Assembly: GCA_016712415.1 (NCBI GenBank)
Contig: JADJRC010000008.1
Location: forward strand, 62,001 to 126,000
Source: Lewinellaceae bacterium
GTDB lineage: Bacteria > Bacteroidota > Bacteroidia > Chitinophagales > Saprospiraceae
Reading direction: 5' to 3'
DNA: 64,000 nt
The first letter of the stretch is position 1. Each line of letters starts with the position of its first letter. Shown here piece after piece: positions 34,678-43,421 of this stretch. Under the pieces are notes generated by a model. That model saw only the letters and a list, made by a program, of their open reading frames with translations, was not told the DNA's origin and made no database searches. The position numbers and the translations under genes were made by a program.

Positions 34678-35574
34678 CTAATTCAACATCCTGTACTCAT
34701 TTGGAGATTGCCCGACCTGCTGCTTGAAGAAACGGGTAAAATGCTGCGGATACTTAAATCCCAACTCATAAGCGATTTGACTGACGGACTTGCCGGGGTC
34801 AAATATCCGCTCTTTGGCCACGTCGATTACTTTCGCTTGAATGTATTCCTGCGCTGATTTGCCGGTTTCTTTCTTCACCAGATCACCGAAGTAGTTCGCT
34901 GACAGGTTGAGTTCATTGGCGCAGTAAGCGACGGAGGGCAACCCCACAATTTGAGGCTTGTCGGAAAGAAAATACTCCTGCAGCAAACGCTCAAACCTTT
35001 CCAAAATGCCCTGGTGCGCATGATCGCGGGTAATAAACTGGCGATCATAAAAACGGATGCAATAGTTCAATAACAGTTCAATGTTCGATACAATGAGCAT
35101 TTTACTGTGCTTGTCAATGGCCCGTTCCAGTTCATATTCAATTTTTGAAAAACAATCGAGGACGAGTTTTCTTTCCCGTTCCGACAAATGAAGTGCTTCA
35201 CTGGATTGATAGCCAAAGAAAGTATAGTCCTGAATATGCCGCCCGAGCGGCGTACCGTGTATCAAATCGGGATGAAAGACAAGCGCGTAACCTTTCGGCT
35301 GATAGGTCTCTCCACTGCTGTCACCGCTCAGCACCTGTCCGGCTGCAATAAAAACCAGCGTTCCTTCCTGGTAGTCATAATTGTTTTTTCCATACCGCAG
35401 GTCACCGCATTTGACCTCTTTCAGAAAGATGGTGTAAAAGCCGAAATAGATGGTGGACGCCTTTCTCGGGTCGGCCTTTGAGAGATCAACCACACTTACC
35501 AGCGGGTGTAGCGTTTCATTGTTGTTGAATGCGTTGTATTCGCTGACGGTCTCAAATCTTCGCAGTTCATCCAT
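34678..35574 (-). CDS. AraC family transcriptional regulator
   Basis: A 298-residue regulator. The N-terminal half is a cupin-like effector domain (RYGKNNYDYQEGTLVFIAAGQV, YALVFHPDLIHGTPLG). The C-terminal 100 residues hold two helix-turn-helix motifs: ANELNLSANYFGDLVKKETG and VSQIAYELGFKYPQHFTRFFKQ, the latter the AraC signature. It is transcribed divergently from the five-gene cluster starting at 35750, with 175 bases between the starts. By the usual logic of such pairs it should control that cluster from a site in this spacer. No clear operator repeat was found. Confidence 0.93.
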   Translation of the reverse strand: MDELRRFETVSEYNAFNNNETLHPLVSVVDLSKADPRKASTIYFGFYTIFLKEVKCGDLRYGKNNYDYQEGTLVFIAAGQVLSGDSSGETYQPKGYALVFHPDLIHGTPLGRHIQDYTFFGYQSSEALHLSERERKLVLDCFSKIEYELERAIDKHSKMLIVSNIELLLNYCIRFYDRQFITRDHAHQGILERFERLLQEYFLSDKPQIVGLPSVAYCANELNLSANYFGDLVKKETGKSAQEYIQAKVIDVAKERIFDPGKSVSQIAYELGFKYPQHFTRFFKQQVGQSPNEYRMLN

Positions 35575-35749
35575 AATGTTGTCGTTTTATCCGGCTCAAA
35601 ATTAGGCTTTTATTCATGCCGATCTGTTGAGCAACCCCGAATCAGGAATATTGGTAGGTAAACCCGTAATCTGTATAACATGCAAGCAGGATAATGCCCG
35701 GACCTTTGCCGTATCAACATAAAATTGATTTTTCTACAATAACATTAAT

Positions 35750-36811
35750 ATGAATCGTATAAAGGTTTTCGCGGCACTGGGTCTTCTTGTTTCCTTTTCA
35801 ACAAAAGACTTGCCTGCACAACAACCGACGGGTGTCAATAACACACGTTCGACAATAGAAGAGGCCGCAGACAGCAACGGCGTTCATGTTGAGAAAGTGT
35901 TTTTTCCAAACAGAGTCGTGCCCAAAAGCGATCTTGATCTGGCCGCAAATCTGTTTCTGCCCCCCGGTTTCGACAAAAGTCAAAAGTATCCGGCGATTAT
36001 CGTAGGGCATCCTGCCAGTGGCGTGAAGGAACAAACCGCCGGACTATATGCCCGTAAACTGGCAGAACAAGGCTATATCACTTTGGCCTTTGATGCCTCT
36101 TACCAGGGAGAAAGCGAAGGGGAACCCCGTTTTTTGGAAGACCCTTCCGTACGGGTAGAGGATTTCAGTGCTGCAACGGACTTTTTGAGTCTGCATGGTG
36201 CTGTCGACGCCGGCAAAATCGGCGTATTGGGTATTTGCGCAGGTGGAGGTTATGCCATCAAAGCAGCACAAACTGAACACCGTCTGAAAGCAGTGGCAAC
36301 TGTAAGCATGGTCGATCTGGGACAATTACGCAGGGAAGGATTGGGCGGAATGTTGAAAGATCAACTTCAGCAGCGAATGAAGGATGTGGCGGAACAACGG
36401 ACGAAAGAAGCGGCGGGTGAACCTGTGAAAATGGTGTCCTATAGCTCGGGAGGCGGTACAGACCCTTCTAAAGTGCCAACCATGTATCGGGAAATAGCCG
36501 ATTATTACAGAACGCCAAGAGGCTATCACCCCAGGGCCGCAACCGGATATGTGTTTACCAGCCTTTCCAAACTGTTCAATTTTACCGCATTGGATCATGT
36601 CGAATTGATTTCACCGCGCCCATTATTGATGATAGTGGGAAGCATAGCCGATAGCCGGTATTTCAGCGATAATGCATTGGCATTGGCAGCAGAACCCAAA
36701 GAGATATTCGAGGTAGAAGGCGCCACGCACATTGATATGTATGACAAACCACAATACGTTGGTCCTGCCGTCGATAAACTGACCGACTTTTTCGGAAAAA
36801 ACCTTAAATAA
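35750..36811 (+). CDS. Secreted alpha/beta hydrolase, dienelactone hydrolase-like with Cys nucleophile
   Basis: A 353-residue protein with a signal peptide (residues 1-24, LPAQQ site). Alpha/beta fold elements: YPAIIVGHPASGVKEQTAG (oxyanion side), LAFDASYQGESEGEPR, nucleophile elbow GVLGICAGGGYAIKAA with Cys in place of Ser, acid in VGSIADSRYFS and His in VEGATHIDMYD. A Cys at the elbow is the dienelactone hydrolase arrangement. Substrates of this COG1073 group are unknown. It is the first gene of the cluster divergent from the AraC regulator. A near-match -7 box (GACCTTTG) lies at about 35701-35708. Confidence 0.88.
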   Translation: MNRIKVFAALGLLVSFSTKDLPAQQPTGVNNTRSTIEEAADSNGVHVEKVFFPNRVVPKSDLDLAANLFLPPGFDKSQKYPAIIVGHPASGVKEQTAGLYARKLAEQGYITLAFDASYQGESEGEPRFLEDPSVRVEDFSAATDFLSLHGAVDAGKIGVLGICAGGGYAIKAAQTEHRLKAVATVSMVDLGQLRREGLGGMLKDQLQQRMKDVAEQRTKEAAGEPVKMVSYSSGGGTDPSKVPTMYREIADYYRTPRGYHPRAATGYVFTSLSKLFNFTALDHVELISPRPLLMIVGSIADSRYFSDNALALAAEPKEIFEVEGATHIDMYDKPQYVGPAVDKLTDFFGKNLK

Positions 36812-36869
36812 CCTAATTTGGTCTGTATTGCTCAGATTTTGTTTGAATTAAACTTGTAAATAATAGATT

Positions 36870-37853
36870 ATGCAAAAGCGTAAACTTGGAAATAGCGGCC
36901 TGGAGGTTTCTGCCCTGGGTCTTGGCTGTATGGGCCTGAGTTTTGGTTACGGCCCTGCAATGGAAAAACAGGATGCCATCAATCTAATCAGGAAAGCATT
37001 CGAGCATGGTATTACCTTCTTTGATACTGCCGAAGCATACGGGCCATTTACAAACGAAGAATTGCTTGGCGAGGCGCTGGAGCCGTTTCGCGACGAAGTA
37101 GTGATAGCCACAAAATTCGGTTTCAGGGAAGGCAAAACTTCTTTGGGTGTGGACAGCCGTCCTGAAAACATCAGGGCCGTTGCAGAAGCAGCGCTGAAAC
37201 GCTTGAGAACGGATGTGATCGACCTGCTTTATCAGCATCGGGTAGACCCCAATGTTCCCATTGAAGATGTTGCAGGGACGGTGAAGGATCTAATCAAAGA
37301 GGGGAAAGTGAAACACTTCGGTTTGTCGGAGGCAGGGGTTCAAACCATCCGCCAGGCACACGCCGTTCTGCCGGTTGCCGTACTGCAAAGCGAATACTCC
37401 CTTTGGTGGCGAGAGCCTGAACAGGAAATATTGCCCACTCTGGAAGATTTAGGGATTGGTTTTATTCCGTTTAGTCCCCTTGGGAGGGGCTTTTTGACCG
37501 GAAAAATAGACGAGCACACAACATTTGACAAAACAGATTTCAGGAACATAGTTCCCCGTTTTTCTGAAGATAACCGAAAAGCAAACCAGGCTTTGGTTGA
37601 TTTGCTTGGCAAAATCGCTACTAAAAAGAACGCAACTCCGGCACAAATAGCGCTTGCGTGGCTGTTGGCACAAAAAACCTGGATTGTTCCAATTCCAGGC
37701 ACCACAAAATTGCACAGGCTGGAGGAAAATGTTGGCTCTGCCGCAATTACGCTTGGCGCCGCCGATCTCGAAGAAATCAACGGGGCAATTTCAACGATTG
37801 AAGTGCAGGGGGCCCGGTATCCTGAACAGTTACAAAAAATGGTTGGCCGTTAG
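36870..37853 (+). CDS. Aldo/keto reductase
   Basis: A 327-residue NADPH-dependent oxidoreductase with the (beta/alpha)8 barrel of the AKR family, group near AKR13/YajO-type. The catalytic tetrad is visible: Asp in FFDTAEAYG with Tyr, Lys in IATKFGF, and His in LYQHRVDP. The C-terminal cofactor motif is IVPIPGTTKLHRLEENVGSA. It reduces aldehydes or ketones in the cytoplasm; specificity unknown. It lies 58 bases downstream of the hydrolase and ahead of the cupin gene by 34 bases, so it belongs to the same transcript. Confidence 0.95.
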   Translation: MQKRKLGNSGLEVSALGLGCMGLSFGYGPAMEKQDAINLIRKAFEHGITFFDTAEAYGPFTNEELLGEALEPFRDEVVIATKFGFREGKTSLGVDSRPENIRAVAEAALKRLRTDVIDLLYQHRVDPNVPIEDVAGTVKDLIKEGKVKHFGLSEAGVQTIRQAHAVLPVAVLQSEYSLWWREPEQEILPTLEDLGIGFIPFSPLGRGFLTGKIDEHTTFDKTDFRNIVPRFSEDNRKANQALVDLLGKIATKKNATPAQIALAWLLAQKTWIVPIPGTTKLHRLEENVGSAAITLGAADLEEINGAISTIEVQGARYPEQLQKMVGR

Positions 37854-37887
37854 TCCGGTGTTATCGCTCCTGTTTCACAAGTATAAA

Positions 37888-38766
37888 ATGCAAATCAAAA
37901 TACTCCATCAGAAAATGATGAAACCAACCTTCCATACGATTTTATTTTTTGCTGCCTTGTCCATGCAGGCATTGGCGCAGGAGTCTCCCGCTGTTCCAAA
38001 AGCGGATAAATCCCCTAATGTACATCACGTAGGAGACGTCTGGCTCCGGCATTTAAGTCATGCCGACGATACCTTTAATTACAATATGGCTGTTGCCACC
38101 TTTGCGCCCGGCGCCCGTTTGGATTGGCATATTCATCCGGGTGGACAACATTTGTTCATCACAGAAGGCGTCGGTTATTATCAGGAACGGAGCAAGCCCC
38201 TGCAAATAGTTCACAAGGGAGATATCATCAAATGCCTGCCGGGTGTGGAGCACTGGCATGGCGCAAAACCGGATAGCGGCTTTACTTACCTTGCCGTTAC
38301 CGCACCGCAACCGACAAAATGGCTGGACAGGGTAACGGATGAAACCTATTTCTCCATGCAAAAAAATGACACGGGCGACGTGTCAGCCGAGCAGCAGATC
38401 ATCAATCTCTCCAAAGAGAAATGGTTGTGGATGTCGGAGAAAAATGTTGATACGCTGGCAGCCCTGTTCCATGAAAAATCCGTATTCGTTCACATGGGAG
38501 GAAGCTGGGGAAGAGAGCGGGAACTTGATGTAATCAAAAGCGGCGGAATCCATTACAAGAAAGCGGATATCCACGAAGTTTCAGTAAATATCATCGATAA
38601 TACGGCCATCCTGCTCAATAGGATCACGTTGCTGGCAGTAGTTGGCGGAAATGAAGTAACCAATCCATTTATGGTTACCGAAGTGTATGTCAAAGAAAAC
38701 GGCAAATGGATGCTGGGTTCGCTTTCGTTCACCAAATTGCTTACGCCTGAGGAAAGAAAGCATTGA
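37888..38766 (+). CDS. Secreted cupin plus DUF4440/SnoaL-like fusion protein
   Basis: A 292-residue protein with a signal peptide (AALSMQALAQ site). Residues about 40-150 form a cupin with metal-binding His in LDWHIHPGGQHLFITEGVGYY and GVEHWHGA. Residues 165-290 form an NTF2-like DUF4440 domain (LWMSEKNVDTLAALFHEKSVFVHMGG... TEVYVKENGKWMLGSLSF). Such two-domain proteins accompany carboxymuconolactone decarboxylase-type cupins; the reaction is unknown. ATG codons at 37888 and 37915 are both possible; the latter gives a compact signal peptide. An open frame extending upstream into the AKR gene is not used. Confidence 0.87.
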   Translation: MQIKILHQKMMKPTFHTILFFAALSMQALAQESPAVPKADKSPNVHHVGDVWLRHLSHADDTFNYNMAVATFAPGARLDWHIHPGGQHLFITEGVGYYQERSKPLQIVHKGDIIKCLPGVEHWHGAKPDSGFTYLAVTAPQPTKWLDRVTDETYFSMQKNDTGDVSAEQQIINLSKEKWLWMSEKNVDTLAALFHEKSVFVHMGGSWGRERELDVIKSGGIHYKKADIHEVSVNIIDNTAILLNRITLLAVVGGNEVTNPFMVTEVYVKENGKWMLGSLSFTKLLTPEERKH

Positions 38767-38812
38767 AATAAGTTGCCAACTCTAATGTCCATGAATAACT
38801 CAAAACATCATC

Positions 38813-39940
38813 ATGTATAAAGTGGAAAAGATAGTTCGAACGACATGCTTTGTTTTTTTATCCATCGCTGCGTCTTTGCTCATTGACGCATGTGCATCCA
38901 ATTCAAAAAGCGCGGGCAAGGCCCCGTTAATTATTCAGCAACAGGGCAGTTTCGCCGTTGGAGGTACGGTAGTTACTAACACCGGCACTTTTGATCCGAT
39001 CAAACACGGAGCATACAATCCGGCGGATCAAAGTACAGCGGGTCAAACACTGCATGGCGACCATGCGTATGTTTTTTATCAAATACCGCAGCAGGCGCGC
39101 AAACTTCCATTGGTTTTTTGGCACGGGCACGGGCAGTCGGCAAAGACCTGGGAAACCACGCCCGATGGCCGGGAAGGTTTTCAAAACATATTCCTGCGCC
39201 GCCGTTTTCCGGTATATCTTATCGACCAGCCGAGGCGTGGCAGGGCAGCACGCAGTACTTCGCCGACCACTATTTCGGCATCGCCGGACGAACAGCTTTG
39301 GTTTGGCATTTTCCGCCTCGGTGTGTGGCCCGATTTTTATCCCGGCGTTCAGTTCTCCAAAAACCCGGAGGCTTTGAACCAGTTTTATCGTCAGATGGCG
39401 CCCAATACCGGACCCTATAATGCGCAGGTCAACATAGATGCTGTTTCCGCGCTGTTTGACAAAATAGGACAAGGCATATTGGTCACGCACTCCCAAAGCG
39501 GCGGCCCGGGTTGGCGTACTGCCCTTAAAAGTGATAAAGTCAGGGCAATAGTTTCCTATGAACCGGGCGGGGATTTTCTTTTCCCCGAAGGGGATGCGCT
39601 TGATACAATAAAAGTTTCGGGTCGTATCATCGTACCGCCAAAAGTGCCGATGGCCGACTTTATGAAACTCACCAAAATTCCAATCATCATCTATTATGGC
39701 GACAATATTCCGGCACAGTCTTCCGAAAATCCGGGACAGGAACAATGGCGTGTTTTTCTTGCTGTTGCAAGGCAATTCAGGGATGTAGTGAACCGTCACG
39801 GCGGCGATGTAACGCTGGTACATTTGCCCGAAATAGGGATAACCGGCAATACCCATTTCCCCATGTCAGATTTAAACAGCCTCGAAATCGCCAACCATCT
39901 TTCTGCATTTTTAAAGAAAAAAGGATTGGACGGATTCTAA
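38813..39940 (+). CDS. Alpha/beta hydrolase lipoprotein
   Basis: A 375-residue protein with a lipoprotein signal (SLLIDACAS, lipid Cys at about 27). The hydrolase fold has LPLVFWHGHGQSAKTWETT at the oxyanion side, RRFPVYLIDQPRRGRAARS, the nucleophile elbow VTHSQSGGPGWR (Ser), an acid in IIIYYGDNIP and a likely His in ITGNTHFPMSDLN. The family is common in clusters with cupins and aldo/keto reductases. It follows the cupin gene by 46 bases and precedes the cupin-CMD gene by 16 bases. Confidence 0.88.
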   Translation: MYKVEKIVRTTCFVFLSIAASLLIDACASNSKSAGKAPLIIQQQGSFAVGGTVVTNTGTFDPIKHGAYNPADQSTAGQTLHGDHAYVFYQIPQQARKLPLVFWHGHGQSAKTWETTPDGREGFQNIFLRRRFPVYLIDQPRRGRAARSTSPTTISASPDEQLWFGIFRLGVWPDFYPGVQFSKNPEALNQFYRQMAPNTGPYNAQVNIDAVSALFDKIGQGILVTHSQSGGPGWRTALKSDKVRAIVSYEPGGDFLFPEGDALDTIKVSGRIIVPPKVPMADFMKLTKIPIIIYYGDNIPAQSSENPGQEQWRVFLAVARQFRDVVNRHGGDVTLVHLPEIGITGNTHFPMSDLNSLEIANHLSAFLKKKGLDGF

Positions 39941-39956
39941 AAATATCAGGAAGAAC

Positions 39957-41099
39957 ATGATGCCGAATGTAAAAATACAAATATGTATGTTATTGATTTT
40001 GTTCTGCTTTAAATCAGTAGCGCAAACTCCTAACAATATGCTCCATGCCATATTTCCAACAGGCGATAGAATAGAGGGCGGGAATTTTACGGGAACAGTC
40101 TGGGTAAAACCGCTCCTGGCGGCAGATAGCAGTTTCAATGCGGCAATTGCCAATGTTATTTTTGAACCCAAAGCACACTCGAAATGGCATAAACATTTCG
40201 GGGGACAAACGCTTATAGGGTTGGATGGCGTTGGCTATTACCGGGAAAAAGGCAAGCCGTTGCAAATCCTGCGAAAAGGCGATATCGTTCGATGCCCGCC
40301 GGATGTGGAGCATTGGCACGGCGCTTCCCCGGACCACTGGTTCGTGCAATTAGCCATTACGCCGGAGCATCCGAAAGGAAGGGTAACCTGGCTCCATGAA
40401 GTGCGCGAGGAAGAATACCGGGAGGGCTTTGCAAAACAGCAGGAAGCACAAAACAACTTCCATGACCTGGAAATACGCCATCAGCATATTGTCGCGATTT
40501 CATCTTTTACCACAAAAGGCGACTTGGAACAACTAAAGAAAGCGCTGAACGAGGCGCTCAATGCAGGATTAAGTGTCAATGAAATCAAGGAAGTGCTGGT
40601 ACATCTCTATGCGTATTGCGGTTTTCCGCGAAGCATTCAAGGGTTAAATACTTTTATGGCGGTGTTGGAAACGAGAAAAACACAAAATATCACAGATAAC
40701 CCGGGCAAAACGGCCACACCCGTCATCGATACATTGAGCAAATATGAAAGGGGCAAAAAAGTGCTGGAAGCGCTCATCGGGCAACCACAAATTACACCTC
40801 CCAGGTCGGGATATGGCGCATTCAGCCCGGAAACAGACGTCATGCTGAAAGAGCATTTATTTGCCGATTTATTCGGTCGGGATATACTCAGTTATACAGA
40901 CCGGGAAATAGCAACCATCAGCGCACTGGTCAATTTAGGCGGGGTAGAGCCCATGCTGTTTGGCCATATAGGCATTGCGCTAAATCTTGGCGTGACAGAA
41001 GCCCAGCTCAGGCACCTGCTTGCACTTGTTGAAATAAACACCGGAAAGCAGGAAGCGGATAGCGGCAGAAAAGTGCTGTTGGAAGCAATATCTCCCTGA
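39957..41099 (+). CDS. Secreted cupin / carboxymuconolactone decarboxylase-like fusion
   Basis: A 380-residue protein with a signal peptide (residues 1-22, KSVAQT site). The N-terminal cupin (residues 40-150) binds metal through SKWHKHFGGQTLIGLDGVGYY and PPDVEHWHGASP. Two CMD/AhpD-like helical domains follow: residues 160-235 (LNEALNAGLSVNEIKEVLVH with YCGFPRSIQGLN) and 275-370 (YTDREIATISALVNLGGV, LNLGVTEAQLRHLLAL). The AhpD CxxC pair is absent, so peroxidase activity is unlikely. A similar cupin opens the product of 37888-38766, implying duplication of the module. Last gene of the cluster. Confidence 0.88.
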   Translation: MMPNVKIQICMLLILFCFKSVAQTPNNMLHAIFPTGDRIEGGNFTGTVWVKPLLAADSSFNAAIANVIFEPKAHSKWHKHFGGQTLIGLDGVGYYREKGKPLQILRKGDIVRCPPDVEHWHGASPDHWFVQLAITPEHPKGRVTWLHEVREEEYREGFAKQQEAQNNFHDLEIRHQHIVAISSFTTKGDLEQLKKALNEALNAGLSVNEIKEVLVHLYAYCGFPRSIQGLNTFMAVLETRKTQNITDNPGKTATPVIDTLSKYERGKKVLEALIGQPQITPPRSGYGAFSPETDVMLKEHLFADLFGRDILSYTDREIATISALVNLGGVEPMLFGHIGIALNLGVTEAQLRHLLALVEINTGKQEADSGRKVLLEAISP

Positions 41100-41160
41100 T
41101 CAACAGGCTGTTGTAATGGGTGACGGAAGGAGGAATAGCCCTATTAAGCCGGGCCTGCGA

Positions 41161-41943
41161 TCACCTGATTTCCCAGATCAAGCCAATACTGTTCCATCCC
41201 GGTACCAGGCTGAGTGTATTGCCGGCCCGATGCGCCTTGTGCAACTCCGGCACCACAAAACCTGTCAGGGCGCCCACGGCGTAGCCCGTGATTACGTCTG
41301 TGGGGAAATGTTTGCCCCCTTTTACCCTGAGGTAGCCGGTTGCGGCCGGGAAAATTGCCGCAAGGCCCCAGACCACAGGCTTCCATTTGCTGTGCGGATA
41401 ATAATCGGAAAACACCCTGGCTGCAAAAAAGGTATTGGCTGCGGTGAAGGAAGTGTGCCCGGAAAAAAAAGAAGCCTTGGCATCAATGCCGGTTTTGGCG
41501 TCAGCCGGTACCGAAGGGTTATACACGAAAGGGCGGGTACGCCGGACGGCAAATTTGGTCAGGGTGGTAATGCCGGAAACAACCAGAGCCGTTTCAACCC
41601 ATAGAACGGCAATTGTGCCCGGCTCGCTTCTGATCTTCCGGCCTGCGAGCAACAATGCGGGCGCCGCCAGGGAGCCATGCAGCAGGATATCGCTCGCGCG
41701 GTCTGCCTTCCCGGAATAGTTGTGAACGGCCCCTCTGTCCAGGTCGTTTATTTTTCCCGGATCGAGCGACGTCAATGCATCGACCCGGTAAGGCTGGACC
41801 GTCGACCGAAGGTAAAGTCCTGTTAATCCGGTACTTATGCCGACTCCTGTGAGCGTTAGTTCCTTGTTCAGGTTTAACCGGTAAGGCGATTGCGCGGTTA
41901 GTCCAATGGACAGTACACACATCAATGGTACCGCCGGCTTCAT
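41161..41943 (-). CDS. PAP2 family phosphatase
   Basis: A 260-residue membrane protein with the three motifs of type 2 phosphatidic acid phosphatases: KFAVRRTRPF, FFSGHTSFTAA and YLRVKGGKHFPTDVITG. The family dephosphorylates lipid phosphates such as undecaprenyl pyrophosphate or phosphatidic acid at the periplasmic face. An N-terminal signal (SIGLTAQS site) precedes the hydrophobic core segments. The ATG at 41943 was chosen because it gives a normal signal peptide. An ATG at 42021 and a TTG at 42030 extend the frame with residues that do not look native. It directly follows the DUF1003 gene. Confidence 0.9.
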   Translation of the reverse strand: MKPAVPLMCVLSIGLTAQSPYRLNLNKELTLTGVGISTGLTGLYLRSTVQPYRVDALTSLDPGKINDLDRGAVHNYSGKADRASDILLHGSLAAPALLLAGRKIRSEPGTIAVLWVETALVVSGITTLTKFAVRRTRPFVYNPSVPADAKTGIDAKASFFSGHTSFTAANTFFAARVFSDYYPHSKWKPVVWGLAAIFPAATGYLRVKGGKHFPTDVITGYAVGALTGFVVPELHKAHRAGNTLSLVPGWNSIGLIWEIR

Positions 41944-42026
41944 CCGGCAAAACACCCCTGCCATCATCCGGCAAACCTCCAAAAACCCTGAACCGACCAT
42001 TAAATCATTCATCAGTACCATCTTAT

Positions 42027-42584
42027 TCAAGTCTTCTTCCGTGCAACCAGATCTTCGAGCAGCCGCATCTGTAAGTCTTGTGCCTCTATCAGCCGGCTGA
42101 TTTGTTCTTCCATGAGCAGGTCGATTTTGCGGTGCAGGTTGCGCACCTCCAGTTCGGCTTTTAAGTTTACCAGGTAATCATTTTCAGCCCGTTGGCGATC
42201 CTTTTCCTCTTTCCTGTTTTGCGACATCATGATGACCGGCGCCTGCAACGCGGCGATACAGGATAAGATCAGGTTCATCAGGATAAAGGGGTAGGGGTCG
42301 AAAATGGCGTCTTTGGGCGACAAGGCGTTGAATAGTATCCAGACACAAAGAATGACCAAAAAAAGAATAATAAAGGCCCAGCTGCCGCCGAAACGCGCCA
42401 CTTTGTCGGAGATGCGCTGCCCGCGTGTGAGTATATCAGCGGGTGGGTACATCAGGTTTTGAACAATGAGTTCTTCTTCCCGCATCGTTGATTCGACAAT
42501 TTCATGCAGTTTGCGCAGCGATTCATTGTTGGTGTACAACAATTTGGTGAGCAGTACATTTTCCTGATTTTCAGTGTTTTCCAT
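42027..42584 (-). CDS. DUF1003 domain membrane protein
   Basis: A 185-residue protein with two central membrane helices. The family core is ISDKVARFGGSWAFIILFLV followed by the connecting loop SPKDAIFDPYPFILMNLILS and MMSQNRKEEKDRQRAENDYL. The C-terminal region is a coiled coil (LEVRNLHRKIDLLMEEQISRLI). Function of DUF1003 is unknown. The ATG at 42584 was chosen because the longer frame to 42737 lacks family-like residues. Confidence 0.9.
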   Translation of the reverse strand: MENTENQENVLLTKLLYTNNESLRKLHEIVESTMREEELIVQNLMYPPADILTRGQRISDKVARFGGSWAFIILFLVILCVWILFNALSPKDAIFDPYPFILMNLILSCIAALQAPVIMMSQNRKEEKDRQRAENDYLVNLKAELEVRNLHRKIDLLMEEQISRLIEAQDLQMRLLEDLVARKKT

Positions 42585-42752
42585 CAGTGATAAATTTTTA
42601 TGGTTTAGGCGATTATGGCAGTGCAATGGCCGGCGGCTGGTACAACTGCACACCCGTGCAGACAGGGCGCCAGTGCAATGATCGCGCTGAATGTCGTCAT
42701 CACCTTGGGGGCAAACAGGTGGATAAAGAAAACACAATGGAATCGTTCAAAT

Positions 42753-42869
42753 ATGAGTCATCCCGAATTTATTTCCCGCAGATACCCGCAGAAAAAAACC
42801 GCAGATTGCCGCAGATTTGGTAATATTCTGCGCATTTCTAATGCCTGCGCAAAATTCGGGATGACTCAT
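42753..42869. repeat. 117-bp element bounded by 18-bp perfect inverted repeats
   Basis: The ends ATGAGTCATCCCGAATTT (42753-42770) and its exact complement (42852-42869) enclose 81 bases rich in CCGCAGAT direct repeats. The right end abuts the stop codon of the next gene with no spacer. This is the form of a non-autonomous mobile element (MITE-like) or a large hairpin terminator. No transposase is present. The rest of the 286-base gap shows nothing. Confidence 0.65.
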
Positions 42870-42870
42870 G

Positions 42871-43362
42871 TTACTGTTTTTCCGACAACTCCTTGATCTG
42901 CATTTGCAGTTTTTCAATCTCTTTCTGATACAATTCGATATTGTTCGTCAGGTCCTTTACCATGGATGGGTCGAGTGCAGGAGCAGCGCCTTCGTCGGTA
43001 CCGGTGGGAGCGCTGCCGTCTCTTCCGGGCGATTTGCCGTTGAGTATTCCAATGATCATGGCCTGTTTTTCGGTGAGTGCTTCCACCATATTGCGCATTT
43101 CATTGATTTGTACTTCGTTCTTTTTCTTTACGTTGTCAGACAGTGCATCTATTTCCGTGGCGATCTTTTTTATGGTTTCCTGTGAGGATTCGGCCTTGGC
43201 CACCGTCTCCTTAGCCTGAACTGCGACATCCTGTGTCACGCCCGTTGCCGGCTGTGTGGACGCATTGTCGGCGGCGGCCGAGGTGTCGGTTTTAGCGCCT
43301 GAGTCGGACTGGCAGGCGGCGAAAATCAGTACTGCAAACAAGGGAAAAAGTAGTTTTTTCAT
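42871..43362 (-). CDS. Coiled-coil lipoprotein, unknown function
   Basis: A 163-residue lipoprotein: hydrophobic signal with lipobox FAACQ (Cys about 17), then a Ser/Thr/Ala-rich linker. Two helical coiled-coil stretches follow (AKAESSQETIKKIATEIDAL to EALTEKQAMIIGIL, and LTNNIELYQKEIEKLQMQIK at the end), separated by a Gly/Pro-rich loop. No enzymatic motif. Probably an outer-membrane-anchored structural protein, an inference. The stop codon lies directly at the end of the inverted-repeat element. Confidence 0.75.
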   Translation of the reverse strand: MKKLLFPLFAVLIFAACQSDSGAKTDTSAAADNASTQPATGVTQDVAVQAKETVAKAESSQETIKKIATEIDALSDNVKKKNEVQINEMRNMVEALTEKQAMIIGILNGKSPGRDGSAPTGTDEGAAPALDPSMVKDLTNNIELYQKEIEKLQMQIKELSEKQ

Positions 43363-43421
43363 GTTGAATTGTTTTTATGTCTGTGTAAATGAATAATGCT
43401 CCAATCTGCTTCAGGCCGGTA

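Noticed and set aside
41116..41604. 162-codon plus-strand frame
   Set aside because: Antisense to the PAP2 gene, whose three phosphatase motifs are clear.
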